From Peterkaempfera bronchialis (GTDB taxonomy: Bacteria; Actinomycetota; Actinomycetes; Streptomycetales; Streptomycetaceae): 64,000 bases of DNA. The position numbers were made by a program, and so were the translations under genes. Positions 36,229-44,760 of the stretch are shown here, in pieces (position 1 is the stretch's first letter; every line of letters begins with the position of its first letter). The stretch covers positions 2,046,001 to 2,110,000 of the forward strand of contig NZ_CP031264.1 in assembly GCF_003258605.2 (NCBI RefSeq), in the 5' to 3' direction. Under the pieces are notes generated by a model that saw only the letters and a list, made by a program, of their open reading frames with translations, was not told the origin of the DNA and ran no database searches.

Positions 36229-36358
36229 CCGGGCGGCAGGGCCGGACCGGCCCCGGCTCCGTTCGCGGGCAGCGGAGCCTGCGGGGCCGATATGGCAGGG
36301 CGCTGCCGGGGGCCGCGTGGGAGGATGCCCGGGAACGACGACAAAGGAGTCACGCGAC

Positions 36359-38980
36359 GTGCCTGGCACCAACCTGACCCGTGAGGAGGCCCGCACCCGG
36401 GCCCAGCTCCTCCACGTGGACGCCTACGACATCGAGCTCGACCTGGGCGGTGCCCGGCTGGGCCCCTCCTCGCCCGAGGCGGGCGAGGAGGGAGGAGGAA
36501 CCTTCCGGTCCACCACCGTGGTCCGGTTCACCTCCCGCAAGCCGGGGGCGGCGAGCTTCATCGACCTGGTCGCACCGACCGTGCACAGGGTCGTGCTCAA
36601 CGGCACGGAGCTCGATCCGGCCGAGGTCTTCGCCGACAGCCGGATCGCGCTGCCGTCGCTGGCCGCCGAGAACGAGCTGACGGTGGTCGCGGACTGCGCG
36701 TACACCAACACCGGCGAGGGCCTGCACCGCTTCGTCGACCCGGTCGACGGGGAGACCTACCTCTACACCCAGTTCGAGGTGCCGGACGCACGGCGGGTCT
36801 TCGCCTCGTTCGAGCAGCCGGACCTCAAGGCGGAGTTCCGCTTCACGGTGACCGCCCCGGCCGGGTGGGCCGTGGTCTCCAACTCGCCGACGCCCGAGCC
36901 GGTCCCGGGCGAGGCGGAGGGCACCCAGGTCTGGGCGTTCGAGCCCACCCCGCGCATCTCCTCGTACATCACCGCGCTGATCGCGGGCCCGTATGTGGGC
37001 GTCTTCGACGCCTATGAGGACGGCGACCAGAAGGTGCCGCTGGGCGTCTACTGCCGCCCCTCGCTGCGGGAGTTCCTGGACCCGGAGCAGCTCTTCGAGG
37101 TCACCAAGCAGGGCTTCGCCTACTTCCAGCAGAAGTTCGACCACCCGTACCCGTTCGCCAAGTACGACCAGCTCTTCGTGCCGGAGTTCAACGCCGGCGC
37201 GATGGAGAACGCGGGCGCGGTCACCATCCGCGACCAGTACGTCTTCCGGTCCAAGGTGACCGACGCGGCGTACGAGCTGCGGGCGGAGACCATCCTGCAC
37301 GAGCTGGCCCACATGTGGTTCGGCGACCTGGTCACCATGGAGTGGTGGAACGACCTCTGGCTGAACGAGTCGTTCGCCACCTTCACCTCCATCATCTGCC
37401 AGGCCGAGGTGGAGGGCAGCCGCTGGCCGCACGCCTGGACCACCTTCGCCAACTCCATGAAGACCTGGGCCTACCGGCAGGACCAGCTGCCGTCCACCCA
37501 CCCGATCATGGCGGAGATCAACGACCTGGAGGACGTCCAGGTCAACTTTGACGGCATCACCTACGCCAAGGGCGCCTCGGTGCTCAAGCAGCTGGTGGCG
37601 TATGTCGGCAAGGACGAGTTCTTCCGGGGCGTGCAGGCGTACTTCAAGCGCCACGCCTGGGGGAACACCCGCCTGGTGGACCTGCTGGGCGCGCTGGAGG
37701 AGACCTCCGGCCGCGACCTCAAGGCGTGGTCCAGGGCGTGGCTGGAGACGGCCGGCATCAACATCCTGCGCCCGGAGCTGACGCTGGCCGAGGACGGCAC
37801 CGTCGCCTCCTTCGCGGTGCTCCAGGAGGCCCCGGCGCTGCCCGCCGGTGCCAAGGGCGAGGCCGTGCTGCGCCCGCACCGGATCGCGGTCGGCGCCTAC
37901 GACCTGCGGGACGGCAAGCTGGTCCGCACCGACCGGATCGAACTGGACGTGGACGGGGAGCGCACCGAGGTCCCGCAGCTGGCGGGGCGGCCCCGCCCGG
38001 CGGTCTTCCTGCTCAACGACGACGACCTGTCGTACGCCAAGGTCCGGCTGGACGCCGAGTCGCTGGCCGTGGTCACCGAGCACCTGGGCGACTTCGCCGA
38101 CTCGCTGCCGCGCGCCCTCTGCTGGGCGTCGGCCTGGGACATGACCCGGGACGGCGAGATGGCGACCCGGGACTACCTGGCGCTGGTGATCTCCGGCCTC
38201 GGCCGGGAGTCGGACATCGGCGTGGTGCAGTCCGTGCAGCGGCAGGTCAGGCTGGCCCTGGACCTCTACGCCGACCCGGAGTGGCGCGAGCAGGGCCTGA
38301 CCCGCTGGGCCGAGGCGTGCGAGGAGCAGCTGCGCGCCGCCGCCCCCGGCGGCGACCACCAGCTGGCCTGGGCGCGGGCGCTGTCCGCCGTGGCCCGTTC
38401 GGCGGACCACCTGGCGCTGCTGGCGGGGCTGCTCGACGGTTCGCAGTCGGTGCCGGGCCTGGCCGTCGACACCGAGCTGCGCTGGGCGCTGCTGGAGCGG
38501 CTGGTGGCGACCGGGGCGGCGGACGAGAAGGCGGTGGACGCGGAGCTGGAGCGCGACCGCACGGCCGCCGGCGAGCGCTATGCCGCCACCTGCCGGGCGT
38601 CCCGCCCGACGGCGGAGGCCAAGGCCGAGGCGTGGGCCTCGGTCGTGGAGACCGACACCCTGCCGAACGCGGTGCAGGAGGCGGTGATCGGCGGCTTTGT
38701 GCAGACGGACCAGCGGGAGCTGCTGGCGCCGTACACCGAGCGGTACTTCGCTGCGGCGAAGGACGTCTTCGCCTCCCGTACGCATGAGATCGCCCAGCAG
38801 ATCATCGTCGGGCTGTACCCGTCGCTCCAGGTGGAGCAGGCGACGCTGGACGCCACCGACGCCTGGCTGGCGTCGGCCGAGCCGGCGCCGGCGCTGCGCC
38901 GGATGGTGGTGGAGTCCCGGGCGGGTGTGGAGCGGGCGCTGCGGGCGCAGGCCGCCGACCGGGCGGCCGGCGGGCGCTGA
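36359..38980 (+). CDS. pepN: Aminopeptidase N (M1 family), second paralogue
   Basis: An 873-residue zinc aminopeptidase. GAMEN is at residues 280-284 and HELAH at 314-318, the same residue numbers as in the first copy, with the second Glu in WLNESF. The ERAP1-like C-terminal domain is complete. The GTG at 36359 opens VPGTNLTREEARTRAQLL and follows AAAGGAG. A short Glu/Gly-rich insertion (SSPEAGEEGGG) near residue 40 distinguishes it. HELAHMWFGDLVTMEWWNDLWLNESF is the commoner actinobacterial form, so this copy is probably the ancestral-type enzyme. It ends in a strong terminator. Confidence 0.95.
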   Translation: MPGTNLTREEARTRAQLLHVDAYDIELDLGGARLGPSSPEAGEEGGGTFRSTTVVRFTSRKPGAASFIDLVAPTVHRVVLNGTELDPAEVFADSRIALPSLAAENELTVVADCAYTNTGEGLHRFVDPVDGETYLYTQFEVPDARRVFASFEQPDLKAEFRFTVTAPAGWAVVSNSPTPEPVPGEAEGTQVWAFEPTPRISSYITALIAGPYVGVFDAYEDGDQKVPLGVYCRPSLREFLDPEQLFEVTKQGFAYFQQKFDHPYPFAKYDQLFVPEFNAGAMENAGAVTIRDQYVFRSKVTDAAYELRAETILHELAHMWFGDLVTMEWWNDLWLNESFATFTSIICQAEVEGSRWPHAWTTFANSMKTWAYRQDQLPSTHPIMAEINDLEDVQVNFDGITYAKGASVLKQLVAYVGKDEFFRGVQAYFKRHAWGNTRLVDLLGALEETSGRDLKAWSRAWLETAGINILRPELTLAEDGTVASFAVLQEAPALPAGAKGEAVLRPHRIAVGAYDLRDGKLVRTDRIELDVDGERTEVPQLAGRPRPAVFLLNDDDLSYAKVRLDAESLAVVTEHLGDFADSLPRALCWASAWDMTRDGEMATRDYLALVISGLGRESDIGVVQSVQRQVRLALDLYADPEWREQGLTRWAEACEEQLRAAAPGGDHQLAWARALSAVARSADHLALLAGLLDGSQSVPGLAVDTELRWALLERLVATGAADEKAVDAELERDRTAAGERYAATCRASRPTAEAKAEAWASVVETDTLPNAVQEAVIGGFVQTDQRELLAPYTERYFAAAKDVFASRTHEIAQQIIVGLYPSLQVEQATLDATDAWLASAEPAPALRRMVVESRAGVERALRAQAADRAAGGR

Positions 38981-39016
38981 CGCCGTCGGACGGACATCGG
39001 TGACCGTCGGGCATCG

Positions 39017-39056
39017 GTGAGGGGGAGCGCGGCAGCGGTGCCGCGCTCCCCCTCAC
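39017..39056. terminator. Terminator after the second pepN
   Basis: A perfect 18-bp inverted repeat (39017-39034 with 39039-39056) with a 4-base loop, 36 bases after the pepN stop. It also lies 20 bases beyond the stop of the convergent carbohydrate-binding domain fragment. Confidence 0.88.
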
Positions 39057-39076
39057 GTCTGTTCAGCCTTGGCTGC

Positions 39077-39373
39077 TCAGCTGAGCGTGACGGTGGGGAT
39101 GGGGTTGGAACCGAAGGAGGTGGACCCGCCGGCCGGCACGGCGCCGTTGTAGGAGGCGTTGGTGCAGGTGGCGGCGGCGCCGCTCTGGGTGCAGTCGGCG
39201 TTCCACGCCTGGGTGATCTTCTGCCCGACGCCGTAGGTCCAGGTGACCTTCCAGCCGTTCCGGGACGAGCCGGCGGCGCAGCTGATCTTCACATCACCGG
39301 TGAAGCCGTCGTTCCACTGGCTGGGGATCGGGTACGTGGCGGTGCAGCCGCTGCCGCCGTCAGCCGGGGGCCG
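39077..39373 (-). pseudogene. Orphan CBM2-type carbohydrate-binding domain fragment
   Basis: A frame ending at 39077 encodes about 95 residues that match a family 2 cellulose/xylan-binding module (SQWNDGFTGDVKISCAAGSSRNGWKVTWTYG, then KITQAWNADCTQSGAAATCTNASYNG). The last strand of the usual module is shortened (SFGSNPIPTVTLS). Upstream in frame there is no start codon, no signal peptide and no catalytic domain before the cupin gene at 39481. It is most likely the surviving 3' end of a secreted glycan-degrading enzyme, consistent with the sugar locus it borders. Confidence 0.7.
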
Positions 39374-39480
39374 GCGGAGTGCGGAGGTCCGTGCCTGCTC
39401 GGCACGGGCATGGCCTGAGGGCGCGCGAGAGGGCGCCGGCGGTGCGGTACGGAAGCGGGTGAAGTCCGCACCGCCGGCGG

Positions 39481-40209
39481 TCAGGGGTGGGCGGGTTCGA
39501 GGTCGTAGACGTCCAGTCGGCCGCAGAGGCCGTACGCCCGGTCCGCCCGGGTCGGTGCCGCGCGGACGGCGACGGCCGCCTCCAGCAGATGGTCGATGCG
39601 ACCGTCGCGGAGGGCGGCGAGCTGGTCGCCGGTGCGGAGGGCCGCCGCCTTGGGGCCGTTCCGCCAGCCGGTCTGCCACTCCCCCAGCCGGTCGGCCCGC
39701 AGGGCCAGCGCCCGGCGGTAGAAGGCGGGCAGGGCCTCGGTGTCCCCTGCGGCGACCCGGTGGACCAGGGTCCGGAAGCCGCGTACTGCCAGGTCCCGGC
39801 GGTACCGGGCGGCGCCCGCGCCGGTGGGGGGCTCGGCCGCCGCCGCGTATGCGGCCGGGTCGTCCAGGAACTCCGGCGGGAAGGTCAGCACGGCGTCGCC
39901 CGCCTCGGGCAGCCCACCGTTCTGCGTGACGACCACGGCGTGCAGCGCCTCGCCGGTGTTCACCGTGCGGTGGATGGTGCCGGGACCGAACCAGGCCACG
40001 GTGCCGGGGCGCAGCGGGGTGATCCGCAGGCCGTCGGCGGTCAGGGTGTGCAGCTCCCCCTCCCCGGCGACGACCGCGTATGCCTCGGTGCAGGCGAGGT
40101 GGACATGGGGGGTGCCGCCACGGCGGCCGTCCTCGGCCGGCCAGTCGTAGACCTCCAGGCCGGAGACGGCGGCGCCGCCGGGGAAGGCGGGCGCGGGTCT
40201 GCTGCTCAT
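39481..40209 (-). CDS. Cupin-domain protein coupled to GH43
   Basis: A 242-residue cytoplasmic protein. The N-terminal half is a cupin barrel with likely metal ligands H35, H37 and E42 (PHVHLACTEAYAVV) and a second motif GPGTIHRTVN. The C-terminal half is helical with no family I recognise. The ATG at 40209 overlaps the GH43 stop (ATGA), so the two are translated together. It could be a sugar isomerase or a sugar-binding regulatory protein; nothing in the sequence decides between these. It is the last gene of the GH43 unit. Confidence 0.75.
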   Translation of the reverse strand: MSSRPAPAFPGGAAVSGLEVYDWPAEDGRRGGTPHVHLACTEAYAVVAGEGELHTLTADGLRITPLRPGTVAWFGPGTIHRTVNTGEALHAVVVTQNGGLPEAGDAVLTFPPEFLDDPAAYAAAAEPPTGAGAARYRRDLAVRGFRTLVHRVAAGDTEALPAFYRRALALRADRLGEWQTGWRNGPKAAALRTGDQLAALRDGRIDHLLEAAVAVRAAPTRADRAYGLCGRLDVYDLEPAHP

Positions 40210-41843
40210 GCCGGGCCCTCCTCGCCGTCCGGTGCGGGCCGGGGGTCGGTGGGGGTGTAGCGGAACCAGTCGAAGTCGGCGCCGCGCGAGGCGCCGTGGA
40301 GCCGCCCGCCGGCGGCCGACCCGGTAGCGGCCGGTCCGGTGGCGTACAGGCCCACATAGGCGCCGGTGAAGCCGCCCGCCAGGCGGCTGCTGAGGATGCG
40401 GCCGTCGACGGTGGCGAGCTTGTCCCAGCGGTCGGCGTGCTGGGAGCAGAGCAGCGTGTAGTCCTGTCCGGCGGCGCGGACGGCGAGCCGTACCGGGCCG
40501 GGGGCGAGCGGCAGTTCGGCGGGTACGGCCTCGGTGCCGCCGCTGCGTACGGTGACCCGGGCGGCCTTGGCGCCGTCGGCGGTGGCGCCGACGGTGAGGC
40601 GGATGTGGAAGTCGTGGTTCTGGAGCAGCACCAGGCCGGCGCACTCCTCCGGGGCGGCGGGCTCGAAGTCCAGCTCGGTCTCGGCGGTGAAGTGGTGGTG
40701 CTGCTGGCGGCGGCCGACGAAGGCGGGGGTGCCGGGTTCGGCGAGGGTCTGCGGGAGGAGCCGCAGCCGCAGGTGTCCGGGCCGCTCGGTGAGGGTGTAC
40801 AGCTCGGTGCGGGGGGTGCGCAGCAGGTTCCACTCGGGGCGCAGCACGGGGGCGTCGAAGTGGTCGACCGGATCGGGCTCGGGCCAGGGGTGCGGCGGCA
40901 GGGCGACCTCGGTCCACTCCTCCAGCCGACCGGTGCCGGGGTTGACCACCGGCCAGCCGTCCTCCCACTCCACCCGGGCGAGGAAGGTCTCCCGGCCGAG
41001 GTTGGCGTGGTCGCCGCCGTAGGGGCGGGAGGCGAGCAGCAGCGCGTACCAGTCGCCGGCCGGGGTCTGCACCAGGTCGGCGTGGCCCGCTCCGGTGACG
41101 GGGTGGGAGCGGCCGAGGTGGCGGTGGGTGAGCACCGGGTTGCGCGGGTTGTTGCGGTACGGGCCGGTGAGGGTGCGGCTGCGGGCGACGGTGACGGCGT
41201 GGTCGTGGTCGGTGCCGCCCTCGGCGATGACCAGGTGGTAGTAGCCGTCGTGCCGGTACAGGTGGGGGCCTTCGGCCCAGACGGCGTCCACCAGGGCGCC
41301 TCGGAAGATCACATGCTCCGGGCCGGTGAGCCGGCCGGCGGCCGGGTCGAGGGCGCGCAGCCAGATCTCGGTGTGGCCGGCCTCGTCGGTCTGGCGGGTG
41401 CCCAGCAGATGGGCGGTGCCGTCGTCGTCGAAGAAGAGCGAGGGGTCGAAGCCGGGGGCCTCGGGCAGCCAGACGGGGTCGGACCAGCGTCCGGCCGGGT
41501 CCTCCGCGGTGAGCAGGAAGGTGCCGGACTGCTCCGGTCCGTCGACCAGGGTGCAGACCAGGTGGAAGAGCCCGCCGTGGTGGGTGAGGGCGGGGGCGTA
41601 GAGGCCGCCGGAGGGGCGGATGCCGTCCAGGGCGAGCTGGTCGGGGCGGTCCACGGCGTGTCCGATGGGGCGCCAGTGGACCAGGTCGCGGCTGTGGTGC
41701 AGGGGCAGGCCGGGGAAGAACTCGAAGGAGGAGTTGGCCAGGTAGTAGTCGTCGCCGACCCGGCAGACGGCGGGGTCGGGGTGGAAACCCGGCACCACGG
41801 GATTGCGGGCACGGGTGTGCTGTGTGGGGTGGGGACGGTGCAT
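40206..41843 (-). CDS. GH43 beta-xylosidase / alpha-L-arabinofuranosidase
   Basis: A 545-residue cytoplasmic glycoside hydrolase with no signal peptide. The five-bladed propeller's catalytic residues are general base D23 (GFHPDPAV), D133 (GFDPSLFFDD) and general acid E191 (VWAEGPHLYRHDGYYHL). The C-terminal 200 residues are the beta-sandwich found in GH43 xylosidases that act on short oligosaccharides. The ATG at 41843 was chosen; an in-frame start at 41909 is possible. It is transcribed with the cupin gene from a promoter at about 42037-42066 carrying a LacI-type operator. It probably splits imported xylo-oligosaccharides. Confidence 0.9.
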   Translation of the reverse strand: MHRPHPTQHTRARNPVVPGFHPDPAVCRVGDDYYLANSSFEFFPGLPLHHSRDLVHWRPIGHAVDRPDQLALDGIRPSGGLYAPALTHHGGLFHLVCTLVDGPEQSGTFLLTAEDPAGRWSDPVWLPEAPGFDPSLFFDDDGTAHLLGTRQTDEAGHTEIWLRALDPAAGRLTGPEHVIFRGALVDAVWAEGPHLYRHDGYYHLVIAEGGTDHDHAVTVARSRTLTGPYRNNPRNPVLTHRHLGRSHPVTGAGHADLVQTPAGDWYALLLASRPYGGDHANLGRETFLARVEWEDGWPVVNPGTGRLEEWTEVALPPHPWPEPDPVDHFDAPVLRPEWNLLRTPRTELYTLTERPGHLRLRLLPQTLAEPGTPAFVGRRQQHHHFTAETELDFEPAAPEECAGLVLLQNHDFHIRLTVGATADGAKAARVTVRSGGTEAVPAELPLAPGPVRLAVRAAGQDYTLLCSQHADRWDKLATVDGRILSSRLAGGFTGAYVGLYATGPAATGSAAGGRLHGASRGADFDWFRYTPTDPRPAPDGEEGPA

Positions 41844-42000
41844 GGCGGTCGCGGACCCATCCCGTACGCTGCCCGGGTGGGTCGGGCGGCGCGGGCGGGG
41901 AGGCCGCACGCCTCCCTTCGCGCGTCGGGCGAGTGCGGGGGCCGGGCCGTTCCTGCCCGGATGCCGAGGCAGGGAAGCTGATCGTGAGGGCCGATGTGCT

Positions 42001-42011
42001 CGAAACTTTCG
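42001..42011. promoter_or_regulatory. LacI-type operator before GH43
   Basis: CGAAACTTTCG is a perfect palindrome with a central base and has the CG-rich half-site style of LacI-family operators. It lies about 19-29 bases after the predicted start of GH43 transcription. A near copy, CGAAACATTCG, sits at the same distance after the transporter promoter (43407-43417). This supports control by the neighbouring LacI protein. Confidence 0.7.
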
Positions 42012-42036
42012 GCCATGTTCCCGATCTGCTTCGGAG

Positions 42037-42066
42037 ACGTTACGGCTCCGTCTGCGGGACCGTCAA
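42037..42066 (-). promoter_or_regulatory. Predicted promoter of the GH43-cupin unit
   Basis: On the minus strand TTGACG (42066-42061), an 18-base spacer and TAACGT (42042-42037) form a good housekeeping-sigma promoter. The start point would be near 42030, leaving a leader of about 185 bases before the GH43 ATG. The rest of the 41844-42223 gap has no gene; its right end is a Gly/Ser-codon-like low-complexity stretch (about 42120-42215). Confidence 0.6.
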
Positions 42067-42223
42067 TACATCTGCGCAAGCAGGGCCGCCAAGGTTCCGG
42101 CGGAGCGTCGGCGGTGGCGCCAAGGGGGCTTCGGCGGGGGTTCAGCGGTGCTCTGAGCAGTGGTTTCGGCGGTGGCTCCGGCTCTGGTTTCGGTGGTGTT
42201 TCGGCGGTCGCGGCGGTACGGCG

Positions 42224-43282
42224 TCAGCGGGCCGGCGGGGCGGTACTGCTCCGCATCACCAGGCTGGTCGCCAACTCGACCCGGGTGACGCCGGGCTGGC
42301 GGCCCCGGCCGAAGTCCAGCACCAGCCGGGCGGCGGCCTCGGCCATCTCGGTGAGCGGCTGGCGCACGGTGGTGAGCGGCGGGCCGACCCAGCGGGCCAG
42401 CGGCAGGTCGTCGAAGCCCACCACGCTGAGGTCCTCGGGGATGCGCAGACCCAGTTCGCGGGCGGCCTGGTAGAGGCCGAGCGCCTGGAGGTCGTTGCCG
42501 GTGAAGACGGCGGTGGGCGGGTCCGGCAGCCGCAGCAGCTCCAGCCCGCAGGCATAGCCGGCCTCGTGGTGGAAGTCGCCGTCCCGGACCAGCCTCGGGT
42601 CGAAGGCGACGCCCGCGGTCTCCAGGGCCGCGCGGTAGCCGTCGATCCGGGCCCGGCTGCACATCATCGAGGAGGGGCCGCCGATCACGCCGATCCGGCG
42701 GTGCCCCAGCTCCACCAGGTGGCGGGTGGCCGCGAGCCCGCCGTGCCAGTTGGTGGCCCCGATCGAGGGCACCTCGTCGCCGGGGTCGCCGGCCGGGTCC
42801 ACCACCACAAACGGTATGTCACGGCTCGTCAACTGGGTACGCTGGGCCGAGTCCAGATCGGAGAGGACCAGGATCACCCCCGCCGGACGGCGGGCCAGTA
42901 CCGCGTCCACCCAGGTCTGACCCGGCGTCAGTCGCCCTGCGCTCTCGGAGAGCACCAGGCTGAGGCCCTCCTGCCGGGCGACGTTCTCCACGCCCCGGAT
43001 GACCTCCATCGCCCAGGCGCTCTCCAACTCGTGGAAGACCAGGTCGAGCAGTTGGGACTGCTGGGCGCCGCCCCGCCTGCGGCGGTAGCCGTGACGGCGC
43101 AGCAGCTCCTCCACCCGGCTGCGGGTGGCCGGGGCGACATCGGCCCGCCCATTGAGCACTTTCGAAACTGTCGGAGCCGAGACCCCCGCGGCACGAGCGA
43201 TCTCGGCCAACGTGGCACCACCCTCCGACACATGGACGGACGGTGGCTCCTCCTGGCGGGACTGGACCTCTGCGGCACTCAT
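42224..43282 (-). CDS. bxlR: LacI-family repressor of the xylo-oligosaccharide locus
   Basis: A 352-residue repressor. The helix-turn-helix and hinge are at residues 23-70 (TLAEIARAAGVSAPTVSKVL). The periplasmic-binding-like sensor domain follows (GVILVLSDLD, GHRRIGVIGG, FTGNDLQALGLYQAARELG). It is divergent from the transporter operon, with matching operators on both flanking units. The order resembles the Streptomyces bxl xylobiose cluster, hence the symbol, which is by context and not by a sequence comparison. A TTTCGAAA palindrome inside its own early coding region (43160-43167) may be a further site. Confidence 0.85.
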   Translation of the reverse strand: MSAAEVQSRQEEPPSVHVSEGGATLAEIARAAGVSAPTVSKVLNGRADVAPATRSRVEELLRRHGYRRRRGGAQQSQLLDLVFHELESAWAMEVIRGVENVARQEGLSLVLSESAGRLTPGQTWVDAVLARRPAGVILVLSDLDSAQRTQLTSRDIPFVVVDPAGDPGDEVPSIGATNWHGGLAATRHLVELGHRRIGVIGGPSSMMCSRARIDGYRAALETAGVAFDPRLVRDGDFHHEAGYACGLELLRLPDPPTAVFTGNDLQALGLYQAARELGLRIPEDLSVVGFDDLPLARWVGPPLTTVRQPLTEMAEAAARLVLDFGRGRQPGVTRVELATSLVMRSSTAPPAR

Positions 43283-43353
43283 GGAGGGATGGTAGCCCTC
43301 CGTCCGCTGAGCTCAAGCCCCCTCCGAGCTGGCGGATAGTTCCTCCTACCCCC

Positions 43354-43382
43354 TTGACGCGCCCGATACACACCCGTACGGT
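43354..43382 (+). promoter_or_regulatory. Predicted promoter of the sugar transporter operon
   Basis: TTGACG (43354-43359), a 17-base spacer and TACGGT (43377-43382) make a near-ideal housekeeping promoter. The start is expected near 43389, about 44 bases before the binding-protein ATG. Confidence 0.7.
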
Positions 43383-43406
43383 TCCGGCAACATTCGTAGT
43401 ACTACC

Positions 43407-43417
43407 CGAAACATTCG
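43407..43417. promoter_or_regulatory. LacI-type operator before the transporter operon
   Basis: CGAAACATTCG lies about 18-28 bases after the predicted transcription start and just before the ribosome binding site. It differs by one base from the perfect palindrome at 42001. A bound repressor here would block elongation rather than polymerase binding. Confidence 0.65.
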
Positions 43418-43432
43418 ACAGAGGTGCAAGTC

Positions 43433-44758
43433 ATGGGGTCGGGCATTCTCCGCAACGGCGCGCGTACGGGCCGATGGACCGCGGCAGCCGCTGCGATGGC
43501 GATGGCAGCGGTGCTGGCCGGATGCGGCTCTGGGGGGAGCGACGGCAAGGACAGCGGCGGTGACGGCGGGGGCACCCTCACCGCCTATGTCTACGGCGAC
43601 GACGCTGTGAAGGTGCAGCAGGCTGCCGTCGACACGTTCAACAAGACCTCCAAGGTCAAGGTCAAGCTCATCAAGGTGCCCGGCACCGACTATGTCAACA
43701 AGCTGCGCAGCGCGATGGGCTCGCCCAACGCTCCTGACATCTTCTTCAACTGGGGCGGCGGCTCCATCAAGCCTTATGTCGATGCCAACCAGCTGGTCGA
43801 CCTCACCTCCACCGTCGAGAGCGACGCGACCCTGAAGGACGGCTTCCTGCCGTCGATCATGAAGGCCGGCAGCCTCAACGGAAAGATCTACGGCGTGCCG
43901 ATGCGCGGCATGCAGCCGGTGATCCTCTTCTACAACAAGACCCTCTTCGCCAAGTACAACCTTCAGCCGCCGGCGACCTGGGACGACCTTCAGAAGGACA
44001 TCACCACTTTCAAGTCCAAGGGCATCACCCCCTTCGCCCTCGGTGGCTCCGACAAGTGGCCTGAGCTGATGTGGCTGGAGTACCTGCTGGACCGGATCGC
44101 CGGCCCGGAGGTCTTCAAGAAGATCCAGGACGGTGACACCTCCGGCTGGGGCGACCCGGCGGTGCTCAAGACGGCCCAGACCGTCAAGCAGCTCGTCGAC
44201 GGCGGTGCCTTCGGCAAGAACTTCACCTCGGTCGACTACGGCAACGGCGGCGCCCCGACGCTCTTCAGCAAGGGCAAGGCCGCCATGCACCTGATGGGTT
44301 CGTGGGAGTACTCGACCCAGCTGGGCAAGGCCCCCGACTTCGCCAAGAACGACCTGGCCTGGACCCCGTTCCCGACCGTGGCCGGCGGCGTCGGCGACGC
44401 GGCCGACGTGGTGGGCAACCCCACCAACTACTGGTCGATCAACGCCAAGACCAAGCACAAGGACGCCGCCATCGCGTTCCTGAAGACCATGGCTGCGCCG
44501 GAGTACACCAAGGCCCTGGTCGACAACGGCGACATCCCGACCTCGTCCAACGCGGGCGACCTGCTGAACACCTCGCCCAACCCGGAGTTCGCGACCTTCC
44601 AGTACAACCTGGTCGAGAAGGCCCCCAGCTTCACCCTCTCGTGGGACCAGGCGCTGGAGGCCAAGTACGCCAGCCCGCTGCTCACCGAGATCAGCAAGCT
44701 GTTCGCCGGGCAGTCCACCCCTGAGCAGTTCGTCGACGCCATGAAGGCCGTCAAGTAA
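43433..44758 (+). CDS. bxlE: Sugar ABC transporter substrate-binding lipoprotein
   Basis: A 441-residue family 1 extracellular solute-binding protein. It has a twin-arginine-free signal ([20 protein letters not shown]) and lipobox LAGC with Cys31 as the lipidated residue. The Ser/Gly/Asp linker is followed by the bilobed binding fold ([14 protein letters not shown], then [15 protein letters not shown]). Aromatic residues are plentiful, as expected for sugar stacking. The ATG at 43433 is 6 bases after GAGGTG; the GTG at 43424 overlaps that site and was rejected. It is the first gene of the operon. The symbol follows the likeness of the locus to bxl; the ligand is probably xylobiose or another xylo-oligosaccharide. 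Confidence 0.85.
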   Translation: MGSGILRNGARTGRWTAAAAAMAMAAVLAGCGSGGSDGKDSGGDGGGTLTAYVYGDDAVKVQQAAVDTFNKTSKVKVKLIKVPGTDYVNKLRSAMGSPNAPDIFFNWGGGSIKPYVDANQLVDLTSTVESDATLKDGFLPSIMKAGSLNGKIYGVPMRGMQPVILFYNKTLFAKYNLQPPATWDDLQKDITTFKSKGITPFALGGSDKWPELMWLEYLLDRIAGPEVFKKIQDGDTSGWGDPAVLKTAQTVKQLVDGGAFGKNFTSVDYGNGGAPTLFSKGKAAMHLMGSWEYSTQLGKAPDFAKNDLAWTPFPTVAGGVGDAADVVGNPTNYWSINAKTKHKDAAIAFLKTMAAPEYTKALVDNGDIPTSSNAGDLLNTSPNPEFATFQYNLVEKAPSFTLSWDQALEAKYASPLLTEISKLFAGQSTPEQFVDAMKAVK

Positions 44759-44760
44759 CG

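Noticed and set aside
41994-42473. Plus-strand open frame with a Gly/Ser/Phe-rich peptide near the LacI gene end
   Set aside because: It overlaps the operator and the LacI coding region, and its composition follows from a low-complexity stretch; no start signal or homology.
43424-43432. GTG start for the sugar-binding lipoprotein nine bases upstream
   Set aside because: It overlaps the ribosome binding site GAGGTG of the ATG at 43433.
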